Source: Actinomycetes bacterium (GTDB taxonomy: Bacteria; Actinomycetota; Acidimicrobiia; Acidimicrobiales; RAAP-2). Taken from it: a stretch of DNA of 33,134 nucleotides. Shown piece by piece: positions 22,901 to 29,868 of the stretch (position 1 is its first letter; each line of letters opens with the position of its first letter). Below the pieces are notes generated by a model, which did no database searches, was not told the origin of the DNA, and saw only the letters and a program-made list of their open reading frames with translations. The translations under genes and the position numbers were made by a program. The stretch covers positions 1 through 33,134 of the forward strand of contig JAJYWG010000033.1 of the NCBI GenBank assembly GCA_021791615.1, given 5' to 3'.

Positions 22901-24069
22901 GCGAGCGCGTGGCAGTCATCGGCACCGGCCAGACCAAGCACGCCGCCAAGCGCGACGACGTGTCGATCGCCGGGCTCGTGCGCGAGGCCGCCATGCGTGC
23001 GCTGGAGGACGCCGGCCTCGGGTGGACCGACATCGACGCCGTGGTCATCGGCAAAGCCCCCGACATGTTCGAAGGCGTCATGATGCCCGAGCTGTACCTC
23101 GCCCCCGCCTTGGGGGCGGTCGGCAAGCCGATCATGCGGGTGCACACCGCCGGATCGGTTGGCGGATCGACCGCGCTGGTTGCTGCGCACCTGGTCACGT
23201 CCGGCATCCACCACAGGGTGCTGACCGTGGCGTTCGAGAAGCAGTCCGATTCCGACGCCATGTGGGCGCTGTCGGTGCCCCAGCCGTTCTCTGCGCCGCT
23301 CCTTGCCGGCGCCGGGGGCTACTTCGCCCCGCACATCCGCGCCTACATGCGCCGGTCCGGCGCTCCACGCGACATCGGGATGAAGGTGGCGGTCAAGGAC
23401 CGCCTGCACGCGCTCAAGAACCCCTACGCCCACCTCCACCTGCCCGACATCTCGATCGAGAAGGTCGAGGAGTCGGTCATGCTGTGGGACCCGCTCCACT
23501 ACCTGGAGGCCTGCCCGTCCTCGGACGGGGCGGCCGCGATGGTGCTCGGCTCCGAGCGCGCCGCCGCAGAGTCGGCTTCGGCAACCGGCCGGCAGCCCGC
23601 GTGGGTGCACGGGATGGCCATGCGTTCTGAACCGACCATGTTTGCCGGGCGGGACCAGATCAACCCTCGTGCCGGCCGGGAGTGCGCTGCCGACGTCTAT
23701 CGGCAGGCCGGCGTGAGCGACCCGCGTCGGGACTTCGACTGCGCCGAGGTGTACGTCCCCTTCAGCTGGTACGAGCCGATGTGGCTGGAGAACTTGGGCT
23801 TCTGCGACGAAGGCGACGGGTGGAAGCTGACCGATGCCGGGGCCACGTCGATGGACGGCGGGGACATCCCGTGGAACTGCTCGGGCGGGGTGCTCTCGTC
23901 GAACCCGATCGGCGCGTCGGGGATGCTGCGATTTCTCGAAGCGGCCATGCAGGTGCGCGGCGAGGCCGGAGAGCACCAGGTGCACGGCGCCCGGCGCGCC
24001 CTCGCCCAGGCCTACGGCGGCGGGTCGCAGTTCTTCGCCATGTGGGTCGTGGGGTCGGACCGGCCCTGA
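22897..24069 (+). CDS. thiolase-fold protein lacking the nucleophilic Cys (2 of 2), Ltp-like
   Basis: 390 aa. The N-terminus VAVIGTGQTKHAAKRDDVSI and helix AMRALEDAGLGWTDIDAVVIG are typical of the lipid-transfer-protein thiolase group. The nucleophile region reads VHTAGSVGGS (about 82-91) without Cys. The C-terminal domain has EVYVPFSWYEPMWLENLGFC and SSNPIGASGMLRF, where GHP is replaced by SNP. Loss of the Cys with retention of the fold parallels Ltp2-type side-chain aldolases, so C-C bond cleavage or formation on acyl-CoA is possible. The two thiolase-like genes and two DUF35 genes probably form one heteromeric complex. Confidence 0.87.
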   Translation: MSERVAVIGTGQTKHAAKRDDVSIAGLVREAAMRALEDAGLGWTDIDAVVIGKAPDMFEGVMMPELYLAPALGAVGKPIMRVHTAGSVGGSTALVAAHLVTSGIHHRVLTVAFEKQSDSDAMWALSVPQPFSAPLLAGAGGYFAPHIRAYMRRSGAPRDIGMKVAVKDRLHALKNPYAHLHLPDISIEKVEESVMLWDPLHYLEACPSSDGAAAMVLGSERAAAESASATGRQPAWVHGMAMRSEPTMFAGRDQINPRAGRECAADVYRQAGVSDPRRDFDCAEVYVPFSWYEPMWLENLGFCDEGDGWKLTDAGATSMDGGDIPWNCSGGVLSSNPIGASGMLRFLEAAMQVRGEAGEHQVHGARRALAQAYGGGSQFFAMWVVGSDRP

Positions 24070-24147
24070 GGAGTCGGTGAGGCCCGGTAAGCTGCCGTGA
24101 CCGGTCGGGTGTCGGAGTGAGCAGCGTGCGGATGGAGGAGGAGAGAG

Positions 24148-24345
24148 GTGAGAGTTGTCGTCGACTTCGACGAGTGCGCCAGCAATGCCGTGTGCATGGG
24201 TATCGTCCCCGAGGTGTTCGAGGTGCGCGACGACGGGTTCCTCTACGTGCTCGACGAGCACCCGCCCGAAGAGCTCCGTGAGCGCCTGCGCCAAGCGGTG
24301 AACGGCTGTCCCACCGGGGCCATCTCCATCGTCGACGACGAGTAG
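24148..24345 (+). CDS. small ferredoxin (3Fe-4S type)
   Basis: 65 aa with Cys10, Cys16 (ECASNAVC) and Cys54 (NGCPTGAI). Three ligands with Cys-x5-Cys spacing fit actinobacterial [3Fe-4S] ferredoxins that feed cytochromes P450 or Rieske oxygenases. The segment GIVPEVFEVRDDGFLYVLDE is typical. The start GTG 24148 has GGAGGAGGAGAGG upstream. It lies 78 bases after the second thiolase and 10 before gltX. Its partner redox enzyme is not in the window. A role in the lipid pathway is inferred from position. Confidence 0.9.
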   Translation: MRVVVDFDECASNAVCMGIVPEVFEVRDDGFLYVLDEHPPEELRERLRQAVNGCPTGAISIVDDE

Positions 24346-24355
24346 CGCCCGCACC

Positions 24356-25993
24356 GTGGCCGGTCCCGCCGTACGGGTCCGCTTCGCCCCTTCACCGACG
24401 GGGTACTTCCACGTCGGGAGCGCCCGTACCGCGCTCTTCAACTGGCTCTTCGCCCGCCAGCAGGACGGAGTGCTCGTCCTTCGGATCGAGGACACCGACG
24501 CCGAGCGCAATCGCGAGGAGTGGGTGGACGGGATCCTGTCGGCAATGAGCTGGCTCGGGATGGACCCCGACGAGGGCCCGTACCGCCAGTCGGAACGCTC
24601 GGCGCTCTACGAGTCGGCTGTCGACACCCTCTGGGAACGCGGGCACCTCTACGCCTGCGACTGCAGCCGGGACGACGTCGAGGAGCGGACTCGCGGCAAC
24701 CCCACCCCGGGGTACGACGGGCACTGCCGGGAGCGTGGCCTGTCCCGTACGGACGGCGGCACGCCTCTCGCACTGCGCTTCCGGGTACCCGACGACGGGG
24801 TCACCGTGGTCCACGACGTGATCCGGGGAGAGGTGTCTTTTCCACGGGGGTCGCTCGAGGACTTCGTGGTGGTCAAGTCCTCGGGCCAGCCACTTTTCGT
24901 CCTGGCGAACGTCGTCGACGACCGGGACATGGCGATCACCCACGTCATCCGCGGCGAGGACCTGCTGCCGACCACCCCCAAGGCGATCCTGCTGTGGGAG
25001 GCACTGGACGAGGGCGGTCCGGCGGTGCCGCTGCCGGTATTCGCCCACTTGCCGATGCTGGTGAACGAGCAGCGCAAGAAGCTCTCGAAACGCCGTGACC
25101 CTGTGGCCGTCGAGTCGTACCGTGCCCAGGGCTACCTGCCCGAGGCGTTCTGCAATTACCTTGCCCTGCTGGGCTGGAGCCCTCCGGGTGACGACGAGAA
25201 GGTGCCCATCGAGGTGCTGGTGCGCGAGTTTCGCCTCGAGGCCGTGCACCACGCTCCGGCTTTCTTCGACGTGAAGAAGCTGACGCACTTGAACGGCGAG
25301 TACATCCGCGAGCTGCCGGTGGCCGAGTTCGTGCGGGCGTGCCGACCGTGGGTAGCACCGGCCGCCGGCGTCGGGGGGCCGGTCGCCGCCGGCGTCGGGG
25401 AGCCGGTCGCCGCTGACGTCGGGGAGCCGGTCGCCGCTGACGCCGGGGGGCCGGTCGCCGCTGGCGTCGGGGGGCCGGTCGCCGCCGGCGAAGATGAGCT
25501 CCGGGCTGAGAGCATCCCCGGGCCGCCGTGGCCAGCCGAGAAATTCGATCCTGGGGTGTTCGAGAGCATTGCTCCCCTGGTCCAAGAACGGGTCGCGACC
25601 TTGGCCGAGGTCCCGGCGATGGTGGACTTCTTGTTCCTGGCGGACCCGGTCGTCGACGAGGGCTCCTGGGAGAAGGCGATCCGACGCGACGGGGGAGCAC
25701 TCGAGGTGCTCGACGGCGCGGTCGCTGCGTACTCCGCCATCCCGGCGGACCAATGGTCGGCCGAGGAGATCCGGGCGGCGACCGAGGCGCTCGGTGCCGC
25801 AATGGACCGGAAGCTGTCCAAGACCCAAGCCCCCGTGCGGGTGGCGGTGACCGGTCGGACGGTCGGACCTCCCCTCTTCGAGTCACTGGCCCTGCTCGGA
25901 CGCGATGAGGTGATCCGGCGCCTGGAGCTGGCCCGTGCCCACGCCAGTGCCCACGCCAGTGCCCACACCGACGAGGACCTCGCCGAGTCCTGA
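24356..25993 (+). CDS. gltX: glutamyl-tRNA synthetase
   Basis: 545 aa class I synthetase charging tRNA-Glu, and in organisms that use GatCAB also tRNA-Gln. The HIGH-like motif is HVGS (19-22) in FAPSPTGYFHVGSARTALFN. LRIEDTDAERN and the KMSKS-like KKLSKRRDP (about 241-249) follow. A zinc knuckle is visible in YACDCSRDD and YDGHCRERG. The GTG start at 24356 lies 10 bases after the ferredoxin stop. The usual length is about 470-490 aa. The excess comes partly from a Gly/Ala/Val-rich 8-residue repeat (about 335-378) near the entry to the anticodon-binding domain, plus an Ala/His repeat at the C-terminus. It is followed by tRNA-Gln and tRNA-Glu genes. Confidence 0.96.
   Translation: MAGPAVRVRFAPSPTGYFHVGSARTALFNWLFARQQDGVLVLRIEDTDAERNREEWVDGILSAMSWLGMDPDEGPYRQSERSALYESAVDTLWERGHLYACDCSRDDVEERTRGNPTPGYDGHCRERGLSRTDGGTPLALRFRVPDDGVTVVHDVIRGEVSFPRGSLEDFVVVKSSGQPLFVLANVVDDRDMAITHVIRGEDLLPTTPKAILLWEALDEGGPAVPLPVFAHLPMLVNEQRKKLSKRRDPVAVESYRAQGYLPEAFCNYLALLGWSPPGDDEKVPIEVLVREFRLEAVHHAPAFFDVKKLTHLNGEYIRELPVAEFVRACRPWVAPAAGVGGPVAAGVGEPVAADVGEPVAADAGGPVAAGVGGPVAAGEDELRAESIPGPPWPAEKFDPGVFESIAPLVQERVATLAEVPAMVDFLFLADPVVDEGSWEKAIRRDGGALEVLDGAVAAYSAIPADQWSAEEIRAATEALGAAMDRKLSKTQAPVRVAVTGRTVGPPLFESLALLGRDEVIRRLELARAHASAHASAHTDEDLAES
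25358..25490 (+). repeat. about 5.5 copies of a 24 bp repeat inside gltX
   Basis: Exact-frame units start at 25382, 25406, 25430 and 25454 (gtcgccgcyggcgtcgggg...), with degenerate copies before and after. They encode PVAAGVGE/PVAADVGE-type octapeptides in an otherwise essential enzyme, presumably a surface loop. Confidence 0.93.
25935..25970 (+). repeat. 3 x 12 bp repeat at the gltX 3' end
   Basis: gtgcccacgcca at 25935-25946 and 25947-25958 and a variant at 25959-25970 encode AHASAHASAHT near the C-terminus. Confidence 0.9.
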
Positions 25994-26167
25994 GCACGGC
26001 TTGCCGGCGGGGCTGGGCCCTGTCCGCCTGTCCGCCTGTCCGCTCCGGAGCGTCGACCGGGCAGCAGATCAGGTGCCGCCAGGCTGGGCGTGGAGTGGCC
26101 CGCGGCACAAGTGCCGGCGTGTCCTCGATGACGCCAGTAGCCGGTCGCGATCCACGAGACTGGGGGC

Positions 26168-26785
26168 ATGTGCCTCTTCGCGCCGCTCCGCTGGGCGTTC
26201 AAGATCGCGATCCTGGTGGTCGCAGGCCTCGTCGTCTACTTCGGGGTGACGCTCGTCCAGGTCTGGCTCACGTCCCGCCAGTACGACGCTCGTCCAGCCC
26301 AGGCCATCGTGGTCATGGGGGCCGCACAGTACAACGGGATCCCCTCACCTGATCTCCGGGCAAGGCTCGACCAAGCGCTGATCTTGTTCCAAGAAGGGTA
26401 CTCGCACCTCGTGGGGGTCACGGGGAGCAAGGAGAAGGGGGACGCGTACACCGAGTCGGAAGCCAGTGCCCGCTACCTCGAGTACCACGGCGTGCCGGCG
26501 GATGACATCCTCCAGGCCGGAGGCGACGACAGCTGGAGGAACCTCGCGGACCTCGCGCCCTTGCTGCGGACCCATGGCGTGCACACCGTCCTGGTCGTCA
26601 CCGATCCCTTCCACGAGGACCGGTCGATGGCCATCGCCAGCGCGTTGGGCTTCATCCCGTATCCGGCACCGACCCAGACCTCGCCGATCACCGGGATGTC
26701 GACGGTGCCCTACTTCTTGAAGGAGGCGCTGGGGGTCGGGCTCGGGCGGGTGATCGGGTTCCAGAACCTCCATGCGCTCGGTTGA
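26168..26785 (+). CDS. DUF218 (YdcF/SanA-like) membrane-anchored protein
   Basis: 205 aa. An N-terminal membrane helix (about 10-30) is followed by the DUF218 domain: AIVVMGAAQYNGIPSPDLRA, ARLDQALILFQEGYSHLVGV with TGSKEKGD, TESEASARYLEYHGVPADDI and VVTDPFHEDRSMAIASALGF. The family is linked to envelope functions (SanA, ElyC), but its biochemistry is unsettled. The ATG at 26168 has a weak ribosome site (GGGGG, very close). It stands between gltX and tRNA-Gln. Confidence 0.88.
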   Translation: MCLFAPLRWAFKIAILVVAGLVVYFGVTLVQVWLTSRQYDARPAQAIVVMGAAQYNGIPSPDLRARLDQALILFQEGYSHLVGVTGSKEKGDAYTESEASARYLEYHGVPADDILQAGGDDSWRNLADLAPLLRTHGVHTVLVVTDPFHEDRSMAIASALGFIPYPAPTQTSPITGMSTVPYFLKEALGVGLGRVIGFQNLHALG

Positions 26786-26859
26786 GCAGGTGTTCGGCGC
26801 GATTGGGGGCAGTGCCTTCGAGGAGCGCCGCGCCGACTACGAATGGTGATGCGGTCGGC

Positions 26860-26865
26860 TAGCGT
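26860..26865 (+). promoter_or_regulatory. putative -10 box of tRNA-Gln
   Basis: TAGCGT ends 14 bases before the mature 5' end of the tRNA. Transcription would start about 7 bases after it. No clear -35 is seen. Confidence 0.35.
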
Positions 26866-26879
26866 AGACGATCGCCCAT

Positions 26880-26951
26880 TCGGGGGTGGTGTAATCGGCA
26901 ACACGACTGGTTCTGGTCCAGTTATTGAGGGTTCGAGTCCTTCCCCCCGAG
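26880..26951 (+). tRNA. tRNA-Gln (CTG)
   Basis: Full cloverleaf: acceptor TCGGGGG (26880-26886) pairs with CCCCCGA (26944-26950). D stem is GTGT/ACAC (26889-26892, 26901-26904). Anticodon stem is ACTGG/CCAGT with loop TTCTGGT, anticodon CTG at 26913-26915. T stem is GAGGG/CCTTC around TTCGAGT. Discriminator is G26951. CCA is not encoded. It reads CAG. Confidence 0.96.
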
Positions 26952-27392
26952 CTCGGAAAACAGCAGCTTTGATCCGGGCTTTCGCGGGGAGGGTGCCGGA
27001 GCCGTTCGCCGCGGTTCGCAGGTGTTCGCGCTGGTCCTGTGGCAGAAGCGGCGGCAGAGCCCGCTCTGCCCCGCCCGGTTTCTGGCATCCCGGCGATATG
27101 CAGCGGCCATTGCGTTCTCTCGTAGCTCCCACATGAGCTCCAAGAAGGGTGCCAAGGGCAAGCGTCGGATGGCGAAACTGGCAAGGTGTCGAAGAGCCAC
27201 GGGCACTACCTCCTCCAGCGCGCGGTGGCGGAATGCCAGACCCCGCAGAGCGGAGACGACCTCGGCATCGAGGTGAGCGGGTGCTACCAACGTGTCGCCG
27301 ACACCGAGGCGCGCCACGACAGCGCCTCGGCGCGGGTCGTCAGCGGCGTAGAAGACGGTCAGCACTGACGCGTCCACGACGGCCAGGCTCAC
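26922..27392 (-). pseudogene. vapC: vapC-like PIN toxin gene with lost C-terminal part
   Basis: The start GTG 27392 overlaps the vapB stop (GTGA). The first roughly 98 residues are a good VapC PIN domain: LAVVDASVLTVFYAADDPRR with the first catalytic Asp, VAPAHLDAEVVSALRGLAFR with the Glu, then LAPFLELMWELRENAM. After about 27098 the expected region with the two remaining acids (typically a Tyr-Asp-Ala motif and TxDxRL) is replaced by unrelated Arg-rich sequence. That sequence runs on the antisense strand into the tRNA-Gln gene before a stop at 26922. It is most likely a truncated, inactive toxin; a new chimeric C-terminus is less likely. Confidence 0.75.
27053..27070. repeat. 8+2+8 perfect inverted repeat between tRNA-Gln and vapC
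   Basis: GGCAGAGC-CC-GCTCTGCC. It lies at the point where VapC similarity has ended. It may be a hairpin (possible terminator for vapBC without a T-run) or a scar end of an inserted element. The function is not shown. Confidence 0.6.
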
Positions 27393-27619
27393 GACGCTTC
27401 GCGCACCTCCCGCACAGCCGCGGTCGCCTCCTCCATGGTCACGCCGCTTCCTCGTGGTTCGGGGTAGGTGGACATGTAGTCGCACGTCCGGGAGACCTCG
27501 GCCACCTCGGTCAACCGATCGACCACGAACGCGGACAAAGACTGCCGCCGGACCTCCGCTGCACTGGCGAGTGCCATGTGCACATCGTCCGGCACGTCTC
27601 GCAGGTTCATGCGCTTCAT
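27389..27619 (-). CDS. vapB: VapB/FitA-type antitoxin (ribbon-helix-helix)
   Basis: 76 aa. The N-terminus NLRDVPDDVHMALASAAEVR followed by QSLSAFVVDRLTEVA is the ribbon-helix-helix DNA-binding pattern of FitA-like antitoxins. The C-terminal region (TMEEATAAVREVREAS) would wrap the toxin. Starts at ATG 27619 or 27610 are both possible. It should repress its own promoter just upstream and neutralise VapC. Its partner gene is broken, so it may persist as an orphan antitoxin. Confidence 0.85.
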   Translation of the reverse strand: MKRMNLRDVPDDVHMALASAAEVRRQSLSAFVVDRLTEVAEVSRTCDYMSTYPEPRGSGVTMEEATAAVREVREAS

Positions 27620-27769
27620 GGTGCCATTGTGGCGCCAGCTCGCTACTGCAGCGGGAGCCGCTCGAGGATCACCTTCCGGCTAATGGGAGTCACCTGCTCC
27701 TACTATCGACCGCCGGTGGCTCGGCTCCTGACGACCCGCTGCGGAAAGGCCTGGCCAGCGAATAGCGCC

Positions 27770-28547
27770 TCAATTGGTGCGCCGACCGACCCGAAGGACG
27801 CTCAAGTAGCGCCGGGGCACCGAGTCGCCCATGTCCGTGCGGATGCGCTCCGCAATTGCGTCGAGCAACGGATCTCGCACTTCTGGGTCGAGACTCCGGT
27901 ACACGGACGTGGAACGAAGCAGATTCGCGAAGCCGCTCCCGTCGAACCACTGGAGGTTCGGGTAGAAGCGAGCGACGGGCGGGGCAAAGAGCGGGGCCGG
28001 GTTCTCGATGCGCTCGAGTCTCCCCCAACCTTCCTTGGTGGCTCGAACCTTCTCCTCGAGCGGAGGGTGCCCCCTGCTCGGGTTGCCTGGGCAGAAGTGG
28101 GTCGTGGAGATCGGCGGTAGCTTCGTAGACCTCCGGCTCACCGGGCCGGCGGACCACGACGTTGGCAAGCAGCGCGACGTAGCCACGGCGACGCAACAGC
28201 GCGTGAGCGCGTGCCCATCCGATGGATGGGTCGATCCAGTGCCAAGACGATGCAGCGACGAGGAGGTCGAAGCGCCGGCCTCGGTCCTCCCACTCCTCGA
28301 AGGTCGACGTCTCTACTTCCACGTGGGAGAAGCCTGCAAGGTTGGCGCGGGCGAGCGCGGACATGCCAGGGCCCGGTTCGACGGCGATCACCGAACAGCC
28401 AAGCCTGGCGAGCGCACCGGTCGCCTGTCCGGTGCCACATCCGACCTCGAGGACAGCGGACCCGGTATCGACCCCGGTCATGTCCGCCAGGTCAGAGAAG
28501 AGCTCGTCTGGGTACGTTGGTCGGACCCGGTCGTAGAGCTCGGGCAC
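27770..28547 (-). pseudogene. class I SAM methyltransferase disrupted by a +1 frameshift
   Basis: The N-terminal frame (from GTG 28547) reads ELYDRVRPTYPDELFSDLAD, then motif I VLEVGCGTGQATGAL, AVEPGPGMSALAR and SSWHWIDPSIGWARAH. At about 28070-28074 (five C on the plus strand) the frame changes. The next frame continues the family naturally (HPPLEEKVRATKEGWGRLER, then DPLLDAIAERIRTDMGDSVP and RRYLSVLRVGRR) to a stop at 27770. Removing one base restores a 258 aa protein. The conserved LFEEV just upstream of GTG 28547 is in frame but has no start codon. An ATG further up would come into frame if one A of an AAAAA run (about 28599-28603) were lost. It is either a decayed gene or carries homopolymer sequence errors. 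Confidence 0.8.
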
Positions 28548-28704
28548 CTCCTCGAAGAGCCGGCCCTGACCTTGGTTGATACCGGACAGCTCCGTGATTT
28601 TTGCAGGTCGCGACGCGGCGAGGGTGCTCGACGCGGGTGGTCATGGGTCGGTACCCGCGTCCGATGCGCACTGTTGGGGTTCTCGCGGGATACAGGAGAT
28701 CTCC

Positions 28705-29019
28705 ATGCGTCCCTCGGAGATGAAAGCCGGCAAGGATGGGGAGGTGGTTCCTCGCAGCTCTCGGAACTGCGGGGAAGATCTGGCCCTGGTGCACCATCTC
28801 GGATTCGGGTTTCACGCCGATCTGTCCCTGGCCCGCGGCAGCGTCCCCGACGTCGAGCAGTTGGCGGAGCTGCTCCTTCCCGACGACTCCAACCCGGCCT
28901 GTGATGCCGTCGTGTCCGTCGGCCACCCCTTCAGCTACCTGCCCGACGAAGCCTCGATCGACCGGGCAGCGGCCGAGCACAAGAGGATGAGGAGGGAGCT
29001 GTTCGCCAACCCAGACTGA
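28705..29019 (+). pseudogene. methyltransferase remnant with internal deletion
   Basis: The ATG at 28705 has CAGGAG 7 bases upstream. Residues about 25-40 (DLALVHHLGFGFHAD) match the N-terminus of a common actinobacterial class I methyltransferase family. The sequence then jumps directly (near 28824) to ARGSVPDVEQLAELLLPDDS and CDAVVSVGHPFSYLPDEASI. In intact members, as I recall them, about 50 residues including the SAM-binding GxGxG motif lie between these blocks, and a long C-terminal part follows. Both are missing here. It is a short relic that may still be translated but cannot bind SAM normally. Confidence 0.65.
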
Positions 29020-29586
29020 CCCAACGGCTCTTCGCCCGGCCACTTGCAGGACGGCGCTGAGGGGGACCACAACCGTGCCGGGGGGTGGGGCCAATTCAGA
29101 CGATCGCGGTGGGGCCCGTTCACTCAATCACTCCCACCCGTCGCTCCAGGAGATCTCCCAGACCTTGGTCCGTCCCACCTGTCAGCGTGTACCGAGGTCG
29201 CGGGCTGTGAGGTACGCATCAGCCTGCCCGAGGCGATCTGGGTGATCTGAAGTATCGTCGCCCACACCCACCATGTCGGCAGCCCAGTAGTCGATCTCGT
29301 CCTGCTCCATAGTGGGAGGCTGGCCGGGTAGGCCTCGGCGCCCCCACCCGGAGCGAGCCGGGGCCCAGCGCCTGCAGTCGACCGCTCGACCGCTCGCCCT
29401 GGAGGCGCTCACCGGGGCCGTTAGAACAGTGCCGTCACCGGTGCCGGAGGCAGCAGGTGTGGCGGGAGTTGTGGCAAAAACTGTGGCAAAGGCTCGGTCA
29501 GGCTGGCGACTTGCAGGAGGACCTGAGCGGGCTGGTAGCCTGTTATACCTGGTCAGGACCCCGGCATGGCCGTGGCCACATCACAG
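29020..29586. other. gene-free stretch before tRNA-Glu
   Basis: No convincing gene. A minus-strand ORF with a possible start at 29310 (MEQDEIDYWAADMVGVGDDT) has an acidic, protein-like composition, but I recognise nothing in it. On the plus strand around 29460-29500 a short frame reads VWRELWQKLWQRLG, which resembles C-terminal tails of some actinobacterial integrases and could be a relic. TAGCCT at 29536-29541 could belong to the tRNA-Glu promoter. Confidence 0.45.
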
Positions 29587-29662
29587 GGCCCCATCGTCTA
29601 GTGGCCAAGGACACCACCCTCTCAAGGTGGAGACACGGGTTCGAATCCCGTTGGGGCTGCCA
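29587..29662 (+). tRNA. tRNA-Glu (CTC), CCA encoded
   Basis: Acceptor GGCCCCA (29587-29593) pairs with TGGGGCT (29652-29658), with one G-T pair at the end. D stem is GTCT/GGAC. Anticodon stem is CCACC/GGTGG with loop CTCTCAA, anticodon CTC. T stem is ACGGG/CCCGT around TTCGAAT. Discriminator G29659 is followed by encoded CCA. It reads GAG. Confidence 0.95.
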
Positions 29663-29669
29663 TGGCATG

Positions 29670-29728
29670 TTCGCGTAATTGACGGCCTACGGTTCGCGTA
29701 ATTGTTCGCGTAATTGTTCGCGTAATTG
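29670..29728. repeat. TTCGCGTAATTG repeats directly after tRNA-Glu
   Basis: One copy at 29670-29681, then three head-to-tail copies at 29693-29704, 29705-29716 and 29717-29728, all identical. They start 8 bases after the tRNA CCA end and precede the transposase-like genes. They are A/T-richer than their surroundings. They could be recombinase binding sites or an element end. Confidence 0.95.
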
Positions 29729-29868
29729 CCCGGTCCGGCGCCGGACCGGGGGGCTTGCCCAGGGAATTCGTGCCGTGGCGCGAGCGGCCATCGACCAGGT
29801 CAAAGGGGTGACCGGCGCGGCGCTTTCAGCCGCGACCATCTGGGCTAACGATCAAACCGTTGAGAAGC
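29729..29868. other. spacer between 12 bp repeats and transposase-like gene
   Basis: A plus-strand frame reads through here (RAVARAAIDQVKGVTGAALS), with moderate third-position GC, but it has no good start and no recognisable domain. It may be a gene remnant or the element's terminal region. Confidence 0.35.

Noticed and set aside
29182..29412. Small minus-strand ORF before tRNA-Glu
   Set aside because: The acidic C-terminal part looks protein-like, but there is no ribosome site, no family match and no partner. Not enough to call.
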